From contig NZ_JACHIS010000001.1 of NCBI RefSeq assembly GCF_014203365.1, positions 1-64,000 of the forward strand: DNA of 64,000 nt. Reading direction: 5' to 3'. Both the position numbers and the translations under genes were made by a program. This stretch comes from Actinoalloteichus hymeniacidonis. GTDB lineage: Bacteria; Actinomycetota; Actinomycetes; Mycobacteriales; Pseudonocardiaceae. How positions within the stretch are numbered: position 1 is the first letter of the stretch; the number at the start of each line of letters is the position of its first letter. Below the pieces are notes generated by a model that saw only the letters and a program-made list of their open reading frames with translations, was not told the origin of the DNA and ran no database searches. This document shows, piece after piece, positions 32,291-42,031 of this stretch.

Positions 32291-33904
32291 TTACTCGGCC
32301 TCTTGGAAGGTCACCTCGGAGATCCGGGTCTGATAGCCGCCCGGCACCGGAACGATCCCGGTGACCCAGAGCAGCACGTGTTCGGTCTCGGCCACCTCGT
32401 CGAAGTTCACGGTGGTGTCCCCGTTGGTGAGGTTCATCGTGTCGATCAGTGTGGTCTCGTCGAGCCCGCCAGGGTTGGCGGTCGGTGAGCTGCGAATCTC
32501 GATTACGCCGCCCGCGCTCGGCGAGTTCACCGTGACCTCCGCCAGCCGGGACGCCTCGGAGAAGGAGACCATCAAACCGACGCCCTCCTTGAGCGCTCGA
32601 TCACTGTCGAAGGAGTCGAAGTACGCCGAGGTCGTCCAAGCGGTGGCCGGGTCGCCATCGATCGCCTGACCGGCGCGCGCCGCATCATCGAGATCCTTCC
32701 CCGGCGGCTGCCACTCCGCTACGCCGCTGGGACCGATCGGACCAGCCGCGACCGGCGGGCCTGTCTCCTCGACGTCTTCCTCGGCGTTGCCGTCCTCGCC
32801 ATCGTCCAGCCCGTCCTCGACGATCTCGAACTGGCCCTCGGCGCTACTGTTGCTGGTGAACATCTGGGCCACCTGGAAACCGAGCCACCCGACGATCAAC
32901 AGGGTCGCGACACTCAGGATCGCCATTCCGACACTGAGCTTGCGCTTGGTGGCGGTGTCGGGCTCCGGGTCGCGGTCCCGCCAGATCTCGTTCTCGGGCG
33001 CGGGATTGCCGATCGGCGACTGATGCATCAGGGTGCCCGAATTCTCGGACGCCGCAGCGCGCTCGAGCACCGGGATCATCGCTGCGGCAGTGCGAATGCC
33101 GCCGGTGTTGATGGTGCTGTCCGGTCCGGCCAACGCCTTGACCGCCGCGTTCGACAGCTCCAACGGCACCGCCGGCCGCAGGGACCGAGGCGTGATCGGC
33201 TGGCCGTCGTGCGGCATCTGAACGGTCTGCACCCCATCGGGGGCGTCCGGCAACGGCCAACGGCCGGTGAGCAGGTAGAACAGCACCGCGCCGAGTCCAC
33301 GGACGTCGTCGGTGGCGCTGGCCTCGGGCCGCACGCCAGGGAAGGCGAACCGCAGTTCGCCGTCGGCGCTGACCCGGATTCGCTGTGGGTGATCGATGCC
33401 GAGCACCAAGCCGACATGGTGTGCGGTCTCCACCGCAACGGCGAGTGCCTGCAGCAGCCGCGCCGCCGTGGCAGGCGGCACCGGCGAGTCCTTGACCAGC
33501 TCGGCCAGGTCGGTGCCGTGAGTCCATTCGGCCACCACGATGCCGAGCACCCGATCCGAGTCCGCCAGCCCCTGGTTCGCGCTGATCACGTCGAGCACCC
33601 TGGCGGCGCCGACGCAGTGGAAGCTCGCCGCGTGCATGGCGCGTTCGAGGGCTCGACGGGCCTTGGCCGTCACCTGGGTGTCGGAACGGTCGCCGACCAG
33701 GATGGTCAGGGCGACGTCTCGGCCCAGCGCGGAGTCCTTGGCCCGCCACAGCTGGGCGTTACCTCGGACGTCGTGGCCCACGTTTCCGATAAGCCGGTAG
33801 CGGCCGTCACCGAGCACGGTGCCCGGCGCCAGCCCAGCATCCTCAACGCCCGGACCGGTGTCCTTTCGGTTCGGTGCGATGTACTCCGTCGGCTTGCCGC
33901 TCAC
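32291..33904 (-). CDS. Membrane pseudokinase (MviN-associated)
   Basis: Predicted 537 residues. GTG 33904 has AGGAG eight bases upstream. The N-terminal half is a protein-kinase fold (GDGRYRLIGNVG onward) that lacks catalytic residues: the VAIK Lys is replaced in DVALTILV, HRD in VLGIDHPQRI, and DFG in FAFPGV. One membrane helix (MAILSVATLLIVGWLGFQV, about 330-348) leads to an acidic linker and a discoidin/carbohydrate-binding-like domain ending QTRISEVTFQEAE. In Mycobacterium the same parts form the C-terminus of MviN, where the phosphorylated pseudokinase binds FhaA to restrain peptidoglycan synthesis. Here it is a separate gene. Confidence 0.85.
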   Translation of the reverse strand: MSGKPTEYIAPNRKDTGPGVEDAGLAPGTVLGDGRYRLIGNVGHDVRGNAQLWRAKDSALGRDVALTILVGDRSDTQVTAKARRALERAMHAASFHCVGAARVLDVISANQGLADSDRVLGIVVAEWTHGTDLAELVKDSPVPPATAARLLQALAVAVETAHHVGLVLGIDHPQRIRVSADGELRFAFPGVRPEASATDDVRGLGAVLFYLLTGRWPLPDAPDGVQTVQMPHDGQPITPRSLRPAVPLELSNAAVKALAGPDSTINTGGIRTAAAMIPVLERAAASENSGTLMHQSPIGNPAPENEIWRDRDPEPDTATKRKLSVGMAILSVATLLIVGWLGFQVAQMFTSNSSAEGQFEIVEDGLDDGEDGNAEEDVEETGPPVAAGPIGPSGVAEWQPPGKDLDDAARAGQAIDGDPATAWTTSAYFDSFDSDRALKEGVGLMVSFSEASRLAEVTVNSPSAGGVIEIRSSPTANPGGLDETTLIDTMNLTNGDTTVNFDEVAETEHVLLWVTGIVPVPGGYQTRISEVTFQEAE

Positions 33905-34157
33905 GGTCATTTCTCCTGGTCCACCCACTCCCCGGACAGCGGAGGCCTCAATGGGCATGCCGTGGTCTCGAATGGCATGCCGTGGAGAGACTCGTGGTCG
34001 AGAGTACGGGAAGTCGGCTGTCGTCGAGTTGCCACCAGCACGTCATGTTCGGAGTGCACCCATGTGGCGAAGGGCGGTTCCAACACCTTCAGGGGACGTA
34101 CTGCAGGGGGTGCGAGGTTGCTTCCCATTTCCATATACGTGTGAGGTGGGCCAATCG

Positions 34158-36242
34158 TTACCGCCTGATCATGCGTTTGACCCTACCGAGCACCGGATCG
34201 AGTTCCCGGACCTTGAGCAACAGCATGAAACCGAGAGTGACGACGGCTAGGAGCGCGGAGCCCGCGATGAGCTGAACCCACGCCGTGCCCGCGCCGTCGG
34301 CCTGCGGCATCACCATGCTGATGCCCTGCGCGGCGAGCAGGGCCAGCCCGCCGCCCCAGATCGAGGCCATCGCGGCCTTGCCGATGGTGACCATCAGCGC
34401 CTTGTTGCCGAGCTTGCCGATGCGATGACGCAACCACACCTCGCCGACGATCCAGCCGACGACGAAGGTGAAGGAGTTGACGAAGGTGATACCGAGTACG
34501 ACCTGATCGTCGTCGAGCAACACCGGGCACAGGTACAGCAGCGGCACCTTGACGGCCGTCATGATGGCCAGGATCAGCGTCGGAGTCCTGGAGTCCTTCA
34601 TCGCGTAGAACACCCGAAGCTGCAACATGGTGATCGCATAGGGCAGCAGGCCGAAGGACGACACGACCAATGCCTGACCGAGTCGAGTCGCGCCGCCCGC
34701 GCCCTCGCCGAGCGAGAACAGCGCGACACCGATCTGGGTGCCGAACACCGTCATGAGCACACTCAGCGGGAGCAGGATCAGGGTGCAGAGCCGGGCGCCC
34801 AGGGAGAGGTCGGCCTTGAGACGATCGTAGTCCTCGTCGGCGGCGGCCCGGCTCATCCTGGGCAGCACGGCCGTCATGATCGAGAAGCCGATCACGCCGT
34901 ATGGCAGCTGCAACAACAACCAGGCGTTCTGATAGATGGCCAGGCTGCCGGGGAAAGCGGTAGCCACCCTGGTCAGGGCGATGACGCCGAGCATTCCGAC
35001 CAGCGCGTAGCCGATCACCCAGGCGGCCAGGCCGCCGAACTCGCTGAGCCGTTTGTCCCAGCCCCAGCGCCAGGCAGGCCGGAAGCCACTGCGACGGAGC
35101 GCCGGGATGAGGATGGCTGCCTGTGCCACCACGCCGAGTGTCACCCCGAGGCCGAGGGTCAATAGATGCGCATCGGTCATCCGAACCGGGTCGACGACGA
35201 TCTCGCCGGGGATCATCCAATAGACCAGGATCGTGCCGATGATGACGAGGTTGTTCACCACCGGCGCCCAGGCCGGCGGACCGAACACCTGCTTGGACTG
35301 CAGGATCGCCATCAGCAGGGCGCTCAGGCCGTAGAAGAGGATCTGCGGTAGGAGCAGATAGGCGAACGCGGTGACCAACGCCCGGTTGGCCTGACCGTCG
35401 CCGCCGCTCACGTACACCGCCGTCAACAGCGGTGCCGCGATGATCGAGAGCAGGGTGCCGACGCCCAGGATGACCGTCGCCAGGGTCACCAACCGCTGGG
35501 TATAGGCCAGACCGCCGTCGGAGTCCTCCTTCTGCGCGCGGACCAGGACCGGCACGACGATGCTGGTCAGCACCCCGCCGAGCAGCAATTCGGTGATGAT
35601 GGTCGGCAGGTTGTTGGCCACGGTGAAGGAGTCGTTGATCAGGCCGAGCCCGACGACCCAGACCAGCATCGCCTTCCACAGGAAGCCGGTGATGCGGCTG
35701 ATCAAGGTGGCGATGGCCATCATCCCGCTGGCCTTGAGCAGGGACTTGCCCGCAGGCTTGCTCTCCACCGCCGCCTGCTGCGCGGTGGTCTCGGCATCCT
35801 CGTCGGGCACCGACGGCACCGGCGACATCTGGGTCGTCTGCTCCGGGTCGACCGGGTCGAGCATCGGGATGGCCCTGGTGCGGTCGAGATCGGGTCCTCT
35901 GGCCGCACCGGGATCGCGGCGCGGGGGTGCCGGACGATCCCGACGAACGTTGGGCCCCGCACCGGGAGCCTGCGCATGACCCATCGCGGGCGGTTGTGGA
36001 TATCCGGGCGCCGGGCGCCCCTGCTCCGGCCGCAAGTTCGGCTCCGAATCGTGGTCGGGTCGCGGCCGAGGCTGCGACGGGCGATCAGGTGGTGGCTGAG
36101 GATGGCGATGTCGCGGCGGGGCCGGCGGGCGCTGCTGGTGCGGAGGCGGTGGGAAGGGCGGCCGGGCCGGTGGACCCGGGGAACCCTGCGGCCGGGTGGG
36201 ATGCTCGCCGAAGCGAGGGTGCTCCGCGTCGTCCGTGCTCAC
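34158..36242 (-). CDS. murJ: Lipid II flippase MurJ
   Basis: A 694-residue protein. Residues 1-175 are a Pro/Arg-rich cytoplasmic extension; the rest is a MurJ/MviN domain with about 14 membrane helices, starting ASGMMAIATLISRITGFLWK, the typical first helix with the conserved Ser-Arg. It exports lipid-linked peptidoglycan precursor across the cytoplasmic membrane. GTG 36242 has GGAGACG upstream. Downstream genes encode the pseudokinase and sigM-rsmA, upstream is the DUF6049 protein, the same order as Rv3909-Rv3912. Confidence 0.93.
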   Translation of the reverse strand: MSTDDAEHPRFGEHPTRPQGSPGPPARPPFPPPPHQQRPPAPPRHRHPQPPPDRPSQPRPRPDHDSEPNLRPEQGRPAPGYPQPPAMGHAQAPGAGPNVRRDRPAPPRRDPGAARGPDLDRTRAIPMLDPVDPEQTTQMSPVPSVPDEDAETTAQQAAVESKPAGKSLLKASGMMAIATLISRITGFLWKAMLVWVVGLGLINDSFTVANNLPTIITELLLGGVLTSIVVPVLVRAQKEDSDGGLAYTQRLVTLATVILGVGTLLSIIAAPLLTAVYVSGGDGQANRALVTAFAYLLLPQILFYGLSALLMAILQSKQVFGPPAWAPVVNNLVIIGTILVYWMIPGEIVVDPVRMTDAHLLTLGLGVTLGVVAQAAILIPALRRSGFRPAWRWGWDKRLSEFGGLAAWVIGYALVGMLGVIALTRVATAFPGSLAIYQNAWLLLQLPYGVIGFSIMTAVLPRMSRAAADEDYDRLKADLSLGARLCTLILLPLSVLMTVFGTQIGVALFSLGEGAGGATRLGQALVVSSFGLLPYAITMLQLRVFYAMKDSRTPTLILAIMTAVKVPLLYLCPVLLDDDQVVLGITFVNSFTFVVGWIVGEVWLRHRIGKLGNKALMVTIGKAAMASIWGGGLALLAAQGISMVMPQADGAGTAWVQLIAGSALLAVVTLGFMLLLKVRELDPVLGRVKRMIRR

Positions 36243-36344
36243 AACGTCTCCTCGTCGAGCCGCCGGGATAGCGGCCCCTTGGCGCGAGCGGCCCGGCCAC
36301 CATGCTCTCGGCAGCCGGTCGGACGGACCAATCCGGCGGTGCGG

Positions 36345-38981
36345 TCAGTCACCGGACTTCTCACTGCTCGTCGACCCACGGCCGGTCGTGAGACCCGCGC
36401 TCGCCTCGGCTCGCTCGCCACCCTGCCGCTCCGAACCGTGCCGCTCCGAACCGTGCCGCTCCGAACCGTGCCGCTCCGAACCGTGCCGCTCCGAACCCTC
36501 GCCGTCGTCTGCCTCGGCTGGACCCGCCTTGTCCTCGGGGTCGGGTTCGGCCGCCGTCGATTCGGCGTCCCTCGGACCGACATCGGGATCGTCCGCCTGC
36601 GGTGAAGCGGCGGGCTCGGGTTCGTCCGGCGAGATCTCGGTGGGTCCCGACTCGGGTGTGTCCGTATCGGCTGCGGTGCCCTCCGTACCGGGATCCGCCG
36701 CGTTGCCGCCGTCCTCGGGGTCGGTGGGCACGCGATCGTTGGGATTGGGACCGTCACCCTCGCCCGGCCTGCCCGCGCGGATCCGCCGAACCAGTCGATA
36801 GGTGACCAACAGGATCAGCGTCGCGCCCGCGACGATGGTGAGGATGAGTGTCAGGGTGCCGTAGGCGCTGGACATGACCACGAAACGCACCGGGCTGCCG
36901 AGACCGGCGCCGTCCGGGGTGCGCAGCGCGACATCGGTGGTGAACTGGCCGGAGCGACTCACCTCGGCCGGCACCCGGATGGCCCGCGAGTTGTGGGCGG
37001 GAACGGCGAACTCCTGCACGCTCGCCGCCCGAAGACCGGGCGAGTTCTCCAAGGTCACCTGGACCCGGATGTCCACCGGCAGGTCGTTGGTCACCGACAG
37101 CGGCAGCGGACTGTCCGAGGCGGCCAAGGAGAGCGGGATGCCGGGGTCGTTGACCTGCACCTGTCTGCGCAGAGCCGTCAATTCGTCGACAGCCCGATCG
37201 ACCACCCGCATGGCTGCGCTCTCGTCGCCCCGCAGGCTGCTGGACATGCCGCGCAACAGGCCGAGCTGCAACGGCTGCATCAGATCCACCGGTTCGGTGC
37301 GGGACTCCGGTGGAACGGAGAGATCCGAGCTCATCGCCGAGCCGAACTCCTCCGCGAGGGTCGCCGCCCGGGAGACCTCCCGCGACACCGATGCCTGCAG
37401 TTCTGCGGCTCCAGCCTCGGCCGGGTAGTTCAGCGTGCTGGTGCCCGCGGGCTCGGTAAGGCCCTCCGAGAGCGGCACGGGCACGGCGAGGCCCATATCG
37501 AAGAGCCTGCCCAGCTCGCCGAGCAGGACGGACAGCTCCTCGGCCTCGGGCTGCCAACGGCGCGGCGGGGCGATCACCACTCTGCCTGCCGCTTCGCCGC
37601 TGGTGTCACCGATCGCCCGGAACATCACCATGCTCAACGTGTCCTGCACGGGATCGCGAACCCCCGGCGGAACCGTCGAGCCCGCCTCGGCGGTCATGCT
37701 CTGCGGTCGCCAACCGGTGGTGGTCGATCCGGCGAGGACGTCGCTGATCAACGGATCGATCTGGACTGCCACCGGCGGGGTCTCGGCTTCCGCGTTCGCC
37801 AGGGTCGTCGGGGTGAGTTGTGGCGGCGCGCCTTGGAGGCTTCTCGGATGCAGCAACATCGAACCGGCCCCGGAGCCGACCAATGTGTCGAGCGTCTGAT
37901 CGTCCAGCACTCCATCGGCCGGCCAGACGAAGCCGTCCATCGGCCGGGTGCCCACGATCTCCTCGACGACGGCGGCACCACGGTCGAGCGCCAGATCGAC
38001 GAGATCGGGCCGTCCTGCCCTGGACAACGCGACCACATCGGCATCCGCATAGGGCATCGCCACCATGCAACGGCCTTGGGCCACATCCTGCAGCCGCATC
38101 AACCAGACGCCTGCCGCCGCCGAACCCACACCGTCGACGAGGCCGCCGCCTGCCGATTGGACACGGTAGCCATCGCGCATGGCCGCGACCGTCTCCAGCA
38201 GATCCGGATCGACCGCGAAGCAGACCGACCTGGAGAGCTCCGATGCGGGTGGCACCGAATCCTCCATGGCCGACAACAGCATGGCCAACCGACCACCGCC
38301 GACCAAGGAACCCGCCAGCTCGTCATCGGTCAGGATCGTCTCGCCGCCGATGCCGTTGCGCACCATCTTCGGTTCATCGGCCAGCGGCCAGATCAACGTG
38401 GTCCGCGGCTGAGTCGATGGTTCGGCCTCGGCGCCATCCGGTACCCCGACGACGGGCAGCAGCAGATCTGCGGTGGCGATGCGGGCCTGCGCGCCGTAGT
38501 CGGGCATCCCGTTGACGTTCATCAACAACGGATAGACACCGGGCTCGTCGATGCCTAGTCCATCGGGGGCGTCGACCGGGACGGCCACGGTGAAGTCGGT
38601 GCTCCGGCCTGCGGGCAACGGCGACTCGATCGGGACGAACTCCGATGATCCGGCATCGGTCTCGGACTCGCCGCGCAGCGAGGCCAGTGTCGCGCCGGTG
38701 CTCTCCAGCGGATCGCCCCGCTGGGCGCGGATCGAGATGGCCTCGATGGACCGATCGCTGGTGTTGGTCAGCGTGCCGGTGATGCGCAGCATCCGGTCGC
38801 CGTCGACGGTGACGACCCGGGGGGCGATCTCGTCGATCTGCAGATCGGCCAGCGGCTCCTCCGGCTGTGCCTCGGCGGGGCGCACCGAGCCCACCAATGC
38901 CACCGGTAGTGCGACCAGGGCGGCAAGTGCGGCGTGCACCAGCCGGGTGCCGCCCTTTCGGCGGTCGATGTGTTGTCTCAC
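36345..38981 (-). CDS. DUF6049-type large exported membrane protein
   Basis: An 878-residue protein equivalent by position to Rv3909. A signal peptide ([21 protein letters not shown], cleaving near residue 38) precedes a large extracellular region of about 680 residues with beta-sandwich-like segments. One membrane helix follows ([20 protein letters not shown]), then a cytoplasmic acidic tail ending in five tandem pentapeptides of the type GSERH. Function is unknown; location beside murJ suggests an envelope role. The GTG start overlaps the NUDIX gene stop by four bases. Confidence 0.85.
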   Translation of the reverse strand: MRQHIDRRKGGTRLVHAALAALVALPVALVGSVRPAEAQPEEPLADLQIDEIAPRVVTVDGDRMLRITGTLTNTSDRSIEAISIRAQRGDPLESTGATLASLRGESETDAGSSEFVPIESPLPAGRSTDFTVAVPVDAPDGLGIDEPGVYPLLMNVNGMPDYGAQARIATADLLLPVVGVPDGAEAEPSTQPRTTLIWPLADEPKMVRNGIGGETILTDDELAGSLVGGGRLAMLLSAMEDSVPPASELSRSVCFAVDPDLLETVAAMRDGYRVQSAGGGLVDGVGSAAAGVWLMRLQDVAQGRCMVAMPYADADVVALSRAGRPDLVDLALDRGAAVVEEIVGTRPMDGFVWPADGVLDDQTLDTLVGSGAGSMLLHPRSLQGAPPQLTPTTLANAEAETPPVAVQIDPLISDVLAGSTTTGWRPQSMTAEAGSTVPPGVRDPVQDTLSMVMFRAIGDTSGEAAGRVVIAPPRRWQPEAEELSVLLGELGRLFDMGLAVPVPLSEGLTEPAGTSTLNYPAEAGAAELQASVSREVSRAATLAEEFGSAMSSDLSVPPESRTEPVDLMQPLQLGLLRGMSSSLRGDESAAMRVVDRAVDELTALRRQVQVNDPGIPLSLAASDSPLPLSVTNDLPVDIRVQVTLENSPGLRAASVQEFAVPAHNSRAIRVPAEVSRSGQFTTDVALRTPDGAGLGSPVRFVVMSSAYGTLTLILTIVAGATLILLVTYRLVRRIRAGRPGEGDGPNPNDRVPTDPEDGGNAADPGTEGTAADTDTPESGPTEISPDEPEPAASPQADDPDVGPRDAESTAAEPDPEDKAGPAEADDGEGSERHGSERHGSERHGSERHGSERQGGERAEASAGLTTGRGSTSSEKSGD
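36425..36499. repeat. 15-bp tandem repeat, five copies
   Basis: Five in-frame copies of GCCGCTCCGAACCGT (plus strand), the last with one change, encoding the GSERH pentapeptide repeat near the DUF6049 C-terminus. Copies are nearly identical at the DNA level, so copy number may vary between strains. Confidence 0.95.
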
Positions 38982-39526
38982 CCTCGCTCCGTGCCTGCCT
39001 GACGCATCGACCGCGTCTGGTCGGTTGCGGCATCGAGTTCGGTCAGTACCTGGTCGAGCCTGCGGACCAGCTTGCGCTCATCGGCGTATGCCAGTCGTCC
39101 ATCCAGCTCACCAAGCGGCACCCATGCCACCTCGGTGACCTCCACGTCCTCGTCGGAAAGCTCACCGCCGACGGCCTCGATCACGAAGTGATGCACCGTC
39201 TTGTGTACGCGTCGATCCTCGGCGACGAACCAATAGTCGATCGTCCCCAGCGGGGCCAGAACCGTGCCACGGATGCCCGTCTCCTCGGCTACCTCCCGGA
39301 CAGCGGCCTGCGGCGCGGTCTCCCCCGCCTCAAGATGTCCCTTGGGAAGCGACCAGAGCAGTCTGCCCCGTCGATCCAGCCGCCCAATGATCGCAGCGTT
39401 CGCTTTCGCCGCGTCGAGCACCAGCCCACCCGCCGACGTCTCGTCCACGGTATGGAGTCTCCGACGCCTCCTCCGGTTCCGGCGTCGCGGCTTGGCACCG
39501 CCAGAACGGCCGGATGACGTGGGCAT
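38978..39526 (-). CDS. NUDIX hydrolase (MutT4-like)
   Basis: Predicted 182 residues from ATG 39526; a longer start at 39601 is possible but less likely. A very basic N-terminus ([12 protein letters not shown]) precedes the NUDIX domain. The NUDIX box is [20 protein letters not shown] followed by TGI, with all catalytic Glu residues present. It hydrolyses a nucleoside diphosphate linked to another moiety; the substrate is not determined. It is coupled to the DUF6049 gene and divergent from pcnA, as Rv3908 is to Rv3907. Confidence 0.88.
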   Translation of the reverse strand: MPTSSGRSGGAKPRRRNRRRRRRLHTVDETSAGGLVLDAAKANAAIIGRLDRRGRLLWSLPKGHLEAGETAPQAAVREVAEETGIRGTVLAPLGTIDYWFVAEDRRVHKTVHHFVIEAVGGELSDEDVEVTEVAWVPLGELDGRLAYADERKLVRRLDQVLTELDAATDQTRSMRQAGTERG

Positions 39527-39633
39527 ACCTGGATGGTAATCCGACTGGTCCAGGCTCGTCTGGTTCCGATGCCACATCCCGACGGCCCAATCAGCCGACA
39601 CGCAGAAGGCCTCGACCGATACCCTCGCTCACC

Positions 39634-41232
39634 GTGTCTCCATCCAGGCCAGACCGGCAGCAGTCCGTCCAGCATGTTCCCGACGCCTCGGCGAACGCAG
39701 CGATGCCCACCGGCACCGCGATAGGTACCGCAGGCATCGATGATCGTGCCGTGGACCGGGATGCGGTCCGCCGGGAAGCCGTGACACGGCTGCTGCGGAC
39801 CAATCCGGTCGCCGTCGATCTCGCGGGCCGATTCGCCTCGGCGGGGCATCGGCTGTACCTGGTGGGCGGCAGTGTGCGGGATGCTCTGCTCGGCAGGTTG
39901 GGCACCGATCTCGACTTCACCACCGATGCTCGCCCCGAACAGGTGCTACGGCTGGTCAAGGGCTGGGCGGAGGCAGTCTGGGACACCGGGATCGAGTTCG
40001 GCACCGTCGGCGCGTCCCGACAGGGCGTGATGGTGGAGATCACCACCTTCCGGGCCGATCGGTACGACCGGATCGGACGCAACCCCGAGGTCGTCTACGG
40101 CGATGACATCGAGAGCGATCTGATTCGACGGGATTTCACCGTCAACGCGATGGCGGTCGACCTGGCGGCGGCGGGCACCCCGGATGGGGGCGTCGATGCG
40201 GCGGCGGGCTTCGTGGACCCGCACGGTGGGCTCGACGCCCTGCTTGCGGGCCGACTGGACACCCCGGCCACCCCGCAGGAGTCCTTCGCCGACGACCCGC
40301 TGCGGATGCTGCGGGCGGCCCGGTTCGTCGCCCAGCTCGGCTTCACCCCGGAGCCCAGGGTGGTCGAGGCGATGACCGCGATGGCCGGTGAGATCGATCG
40401 CATCACCGTGGAACGCGTCCAAGCGGAACTCGCCAAGCTGATGTGCGGGGTCGAGCCCCGCAAGGGCATCGAGCTGCTCGTGGAGACGGCCCTCGCCGAC
40501 CGGGTGTTGCCCGAGGTTCCCGCGATGCGGCTGGAGATCGACGAGCATCACCAGCACAAGGACGTCTATCAGCACTCACTGGTAGTACTCGATCAAGCGG
40601 TCGACCTGGAGCGACGCGACGACCCGAACAACCCGGACCTGGTGTTGCGGCTCGCGGCGTTGCTGCACGACATCGGCAAGCCGGACACTCGGCGATTCGA
40701 GTCGGGCGGCGGGGTGAGCTTCCATCACCACGAGGTGGTCGGCGCGAAGATGGCGCGCAGGCGACTTCGCGAGCTGCGTTTCCCCAAGGACGTCGTCGAA
40801 CAGGTCTGCCAGCTGGTCTACCTGCACCTTCGGTTCCACGGTTACGGCACCGGCGAGTGGACCGACTCGGCGGTGCGGCGCTATGTGACCGATGCGGGGG
40901 TGCTGCTGTCCCGGCTGCACAAGCTGGTTCGCGCGGACTGCACCACACGCAACCGGCGCAAGGCCAACGCGCTGCAGCGGTCCTACGACGACCTGGAAGC
41001 CCGCATCGAACGGCTGCTCGCCGAAGAGGACCTGAAGCGGGTCCGACCGGATCTCGACGGCAACGCGATCATGGAACTGCTGGGGCTGCCGCCGGGCCCG
41101 ATGGTTGGTAGGGCCTGGAAGCATCTCAAGGAGCTTCGACTCGACCGGGGTCCGCTGGACCGGGACGAGGCCGAGGCGGAGCTGCTGCGGTGGGCTGCCT
41201 CGGAGGGCATCGAGGTACCGGACCGTCCCTGA
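39634..41232 (+). CDS. pcnA: CCA tRNA nucleotidyltransferase
   Basis: A class II nucleotidyltransferase that adds or repairs the 3' CCA of tRNAs, needed here because none of the three tRNA genes in the window encodes CCA. The catalytic motif LVGGSVRDALLGRLGTDLDF contains GGxVRD and DxD. RRDFTVNAMAVD and DPLRMLRAARFVAQLGF are the nucleotide-template motifs. A C-terminal HD domain shows LLHDIGKPDT and SFHHHEVVGA. The start is uncertain: GTG 39634 gives 532 residues, ATG 39703 gives 509. It opens close to the divergent NUDIX gene. Confidence 0.94.
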   Translation: MSPSRPDRQQSVQHVPDASANAAMPTGTAIGTAGIDDRAVDRDAVRREAVTRLLRTNPVAVDLAGRFASAGHRLYLVGGSVRDALLGRLGTDLDFTTDARPEQVLRLVKGWAEAVWDTGIEFGTVGASRQGVMVEITTFRADRYDRIGRNPEVVYGDDIESDLIRRDFTVNAMAVDLAAAGTPDGGVDAAAGFVDPHGGLDALLAGRLDTPATPQESFADDPLRMLRAARFVAQLGFTPEPRVVEAMTAMAGEIDRITVERVQAELAKLMCGVEPRKGIELLVETALADRVLPEVPAMRLEIDEHHQHKDVYQHSLVVLDQAVDLERRDDPNNPDLVLRLAALLHDIGKPDTRRFESGGGVSFHHHEVVGAKMARRRLRELRFPKDVVEQVCQLVYLHLRFHGYGTGEWTDSAVRRYVTDAGVLLSRLHKLVRADCTTRNRRKANALQRSYDDLEARIERLLAEEDLKRVRPDLDGNAIMELLGLPPGPMVGRAWKHLKELRLDRGPLDRDEAEAELLRWAASEGIEVPDRP

Positions 41233-41296
41233 ACCACCCGGCGCGGCCGCTTGGATCGCAGCCCGTTGACCGCCGGGCACTCGATCACCCCACCGA

Positions 41297-42007
41297 GTGG
41301 TGGGGAACCGGCTGTCCGATGCCGATGGTCCAGTCGTGGCCGAGGCGCAGTGGGGCGTGATCCCGGACGGAGCTCTGCAGTACTCCTTCGGCACGGGCTC
41401 CGCCCCGCCGACGGTGTGGACCAGCTCGGCCGACGTCGACTTCGCGGGCGGCGGCAGCTACGACGCGGTGCGGTTGGATTTCACCGGCGACGGTCGTGCG
41501 GTCGATCTGCTGTGGGACTCCGATGGCGACGGGGTGGCGGACACCGCACTGCTGGACCTCGACGGCGACGGCCTGGTGGACGCGGCATTCACCGATCCAT
41601 CCGGGACGGGCGTATGGAACACCCCCGTCGAGCTGCCCGCAGATCAATCGGGTCCGACCGATGCCGATGCCGATGCCGATGGGGACGCGGCGGGCTCGGC
41701 GGACCTGCACTGGGTGGACGCCGACGACACCGCCTGGACCAGCAGAGCCGAGGTGGACATCGACGCGGACGGCATCCCCGATACGGCGTGGGTGGACTAC
41801 GACGGCGATGGCCTGGTCGACGAGGTGATCGTGGATATCGATGGGGATGGCATCGTCGACGAGGTCTACCTCGACGGTGAGGGCGGCATCCTCGACAGCA
41901 TGCTGTTGGATCTGGACGACGATGGTCGGATGGACGTCCGGTTGGTCGATTCCGACGGTGACGGAGAGACGGACCAGATCATCGAGCGGGGCGAGCCCGG
42001 CTTCTGA
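41297..42007 (+). CDS. Calcium-binding-type Asp-repeat protein
   Basis: About 236 residues, GTG start uncertain (41297 or the next codon, 41300). The sequence is dominated by repeats of the form DxDGDGxxD, for example DSDGDGVADTALLDLDGDG near residues 74-92, DYDGDGLVDEVIVDIDGDG near 167-185 and DSDGDGETDQI near 217-227. These resemble thrombospondin type-3, dockerin or EF-hand calcium loops. No signal peptide or membrane helix is visible, so location is unclear. It may belong to the DUF6802-like Asp-repeat proteins of Pseudonocardiales (tentative). It is convergent with the MFS gene. Confidence 0.7.
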   Translation: MVGNRLSDADGPVVAEAQWGVIPDGALQYSFGTGSAPPTVWTSSADVDFAGGGSYDAVRLDFTGDGRAVDLLWDSDGDGVADTALLDLDGDGLVDAAFTDPSGTGVWNTPVELPADQSGPTDADADADGDAAGSADLHWVDADDTAWTSRAEVDIDADGIPDTAWVDYDGDGLVDEVIVDIDGDGIVDEVYLDGEGGILDSMLLDLDDDGRMDVRLVDSDGDGETDQIIERGEPGF

Positions 42008-42031
42008 TCGGCGAACCCGTCGAGGTGCGCG

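Noticed and set aside
36425-36499. CRISPR-like array
   Set aside because: The 15-bp units are directly adjacent with no spacers and lie in frame inside a coding sequence; this is a peptide repeat.
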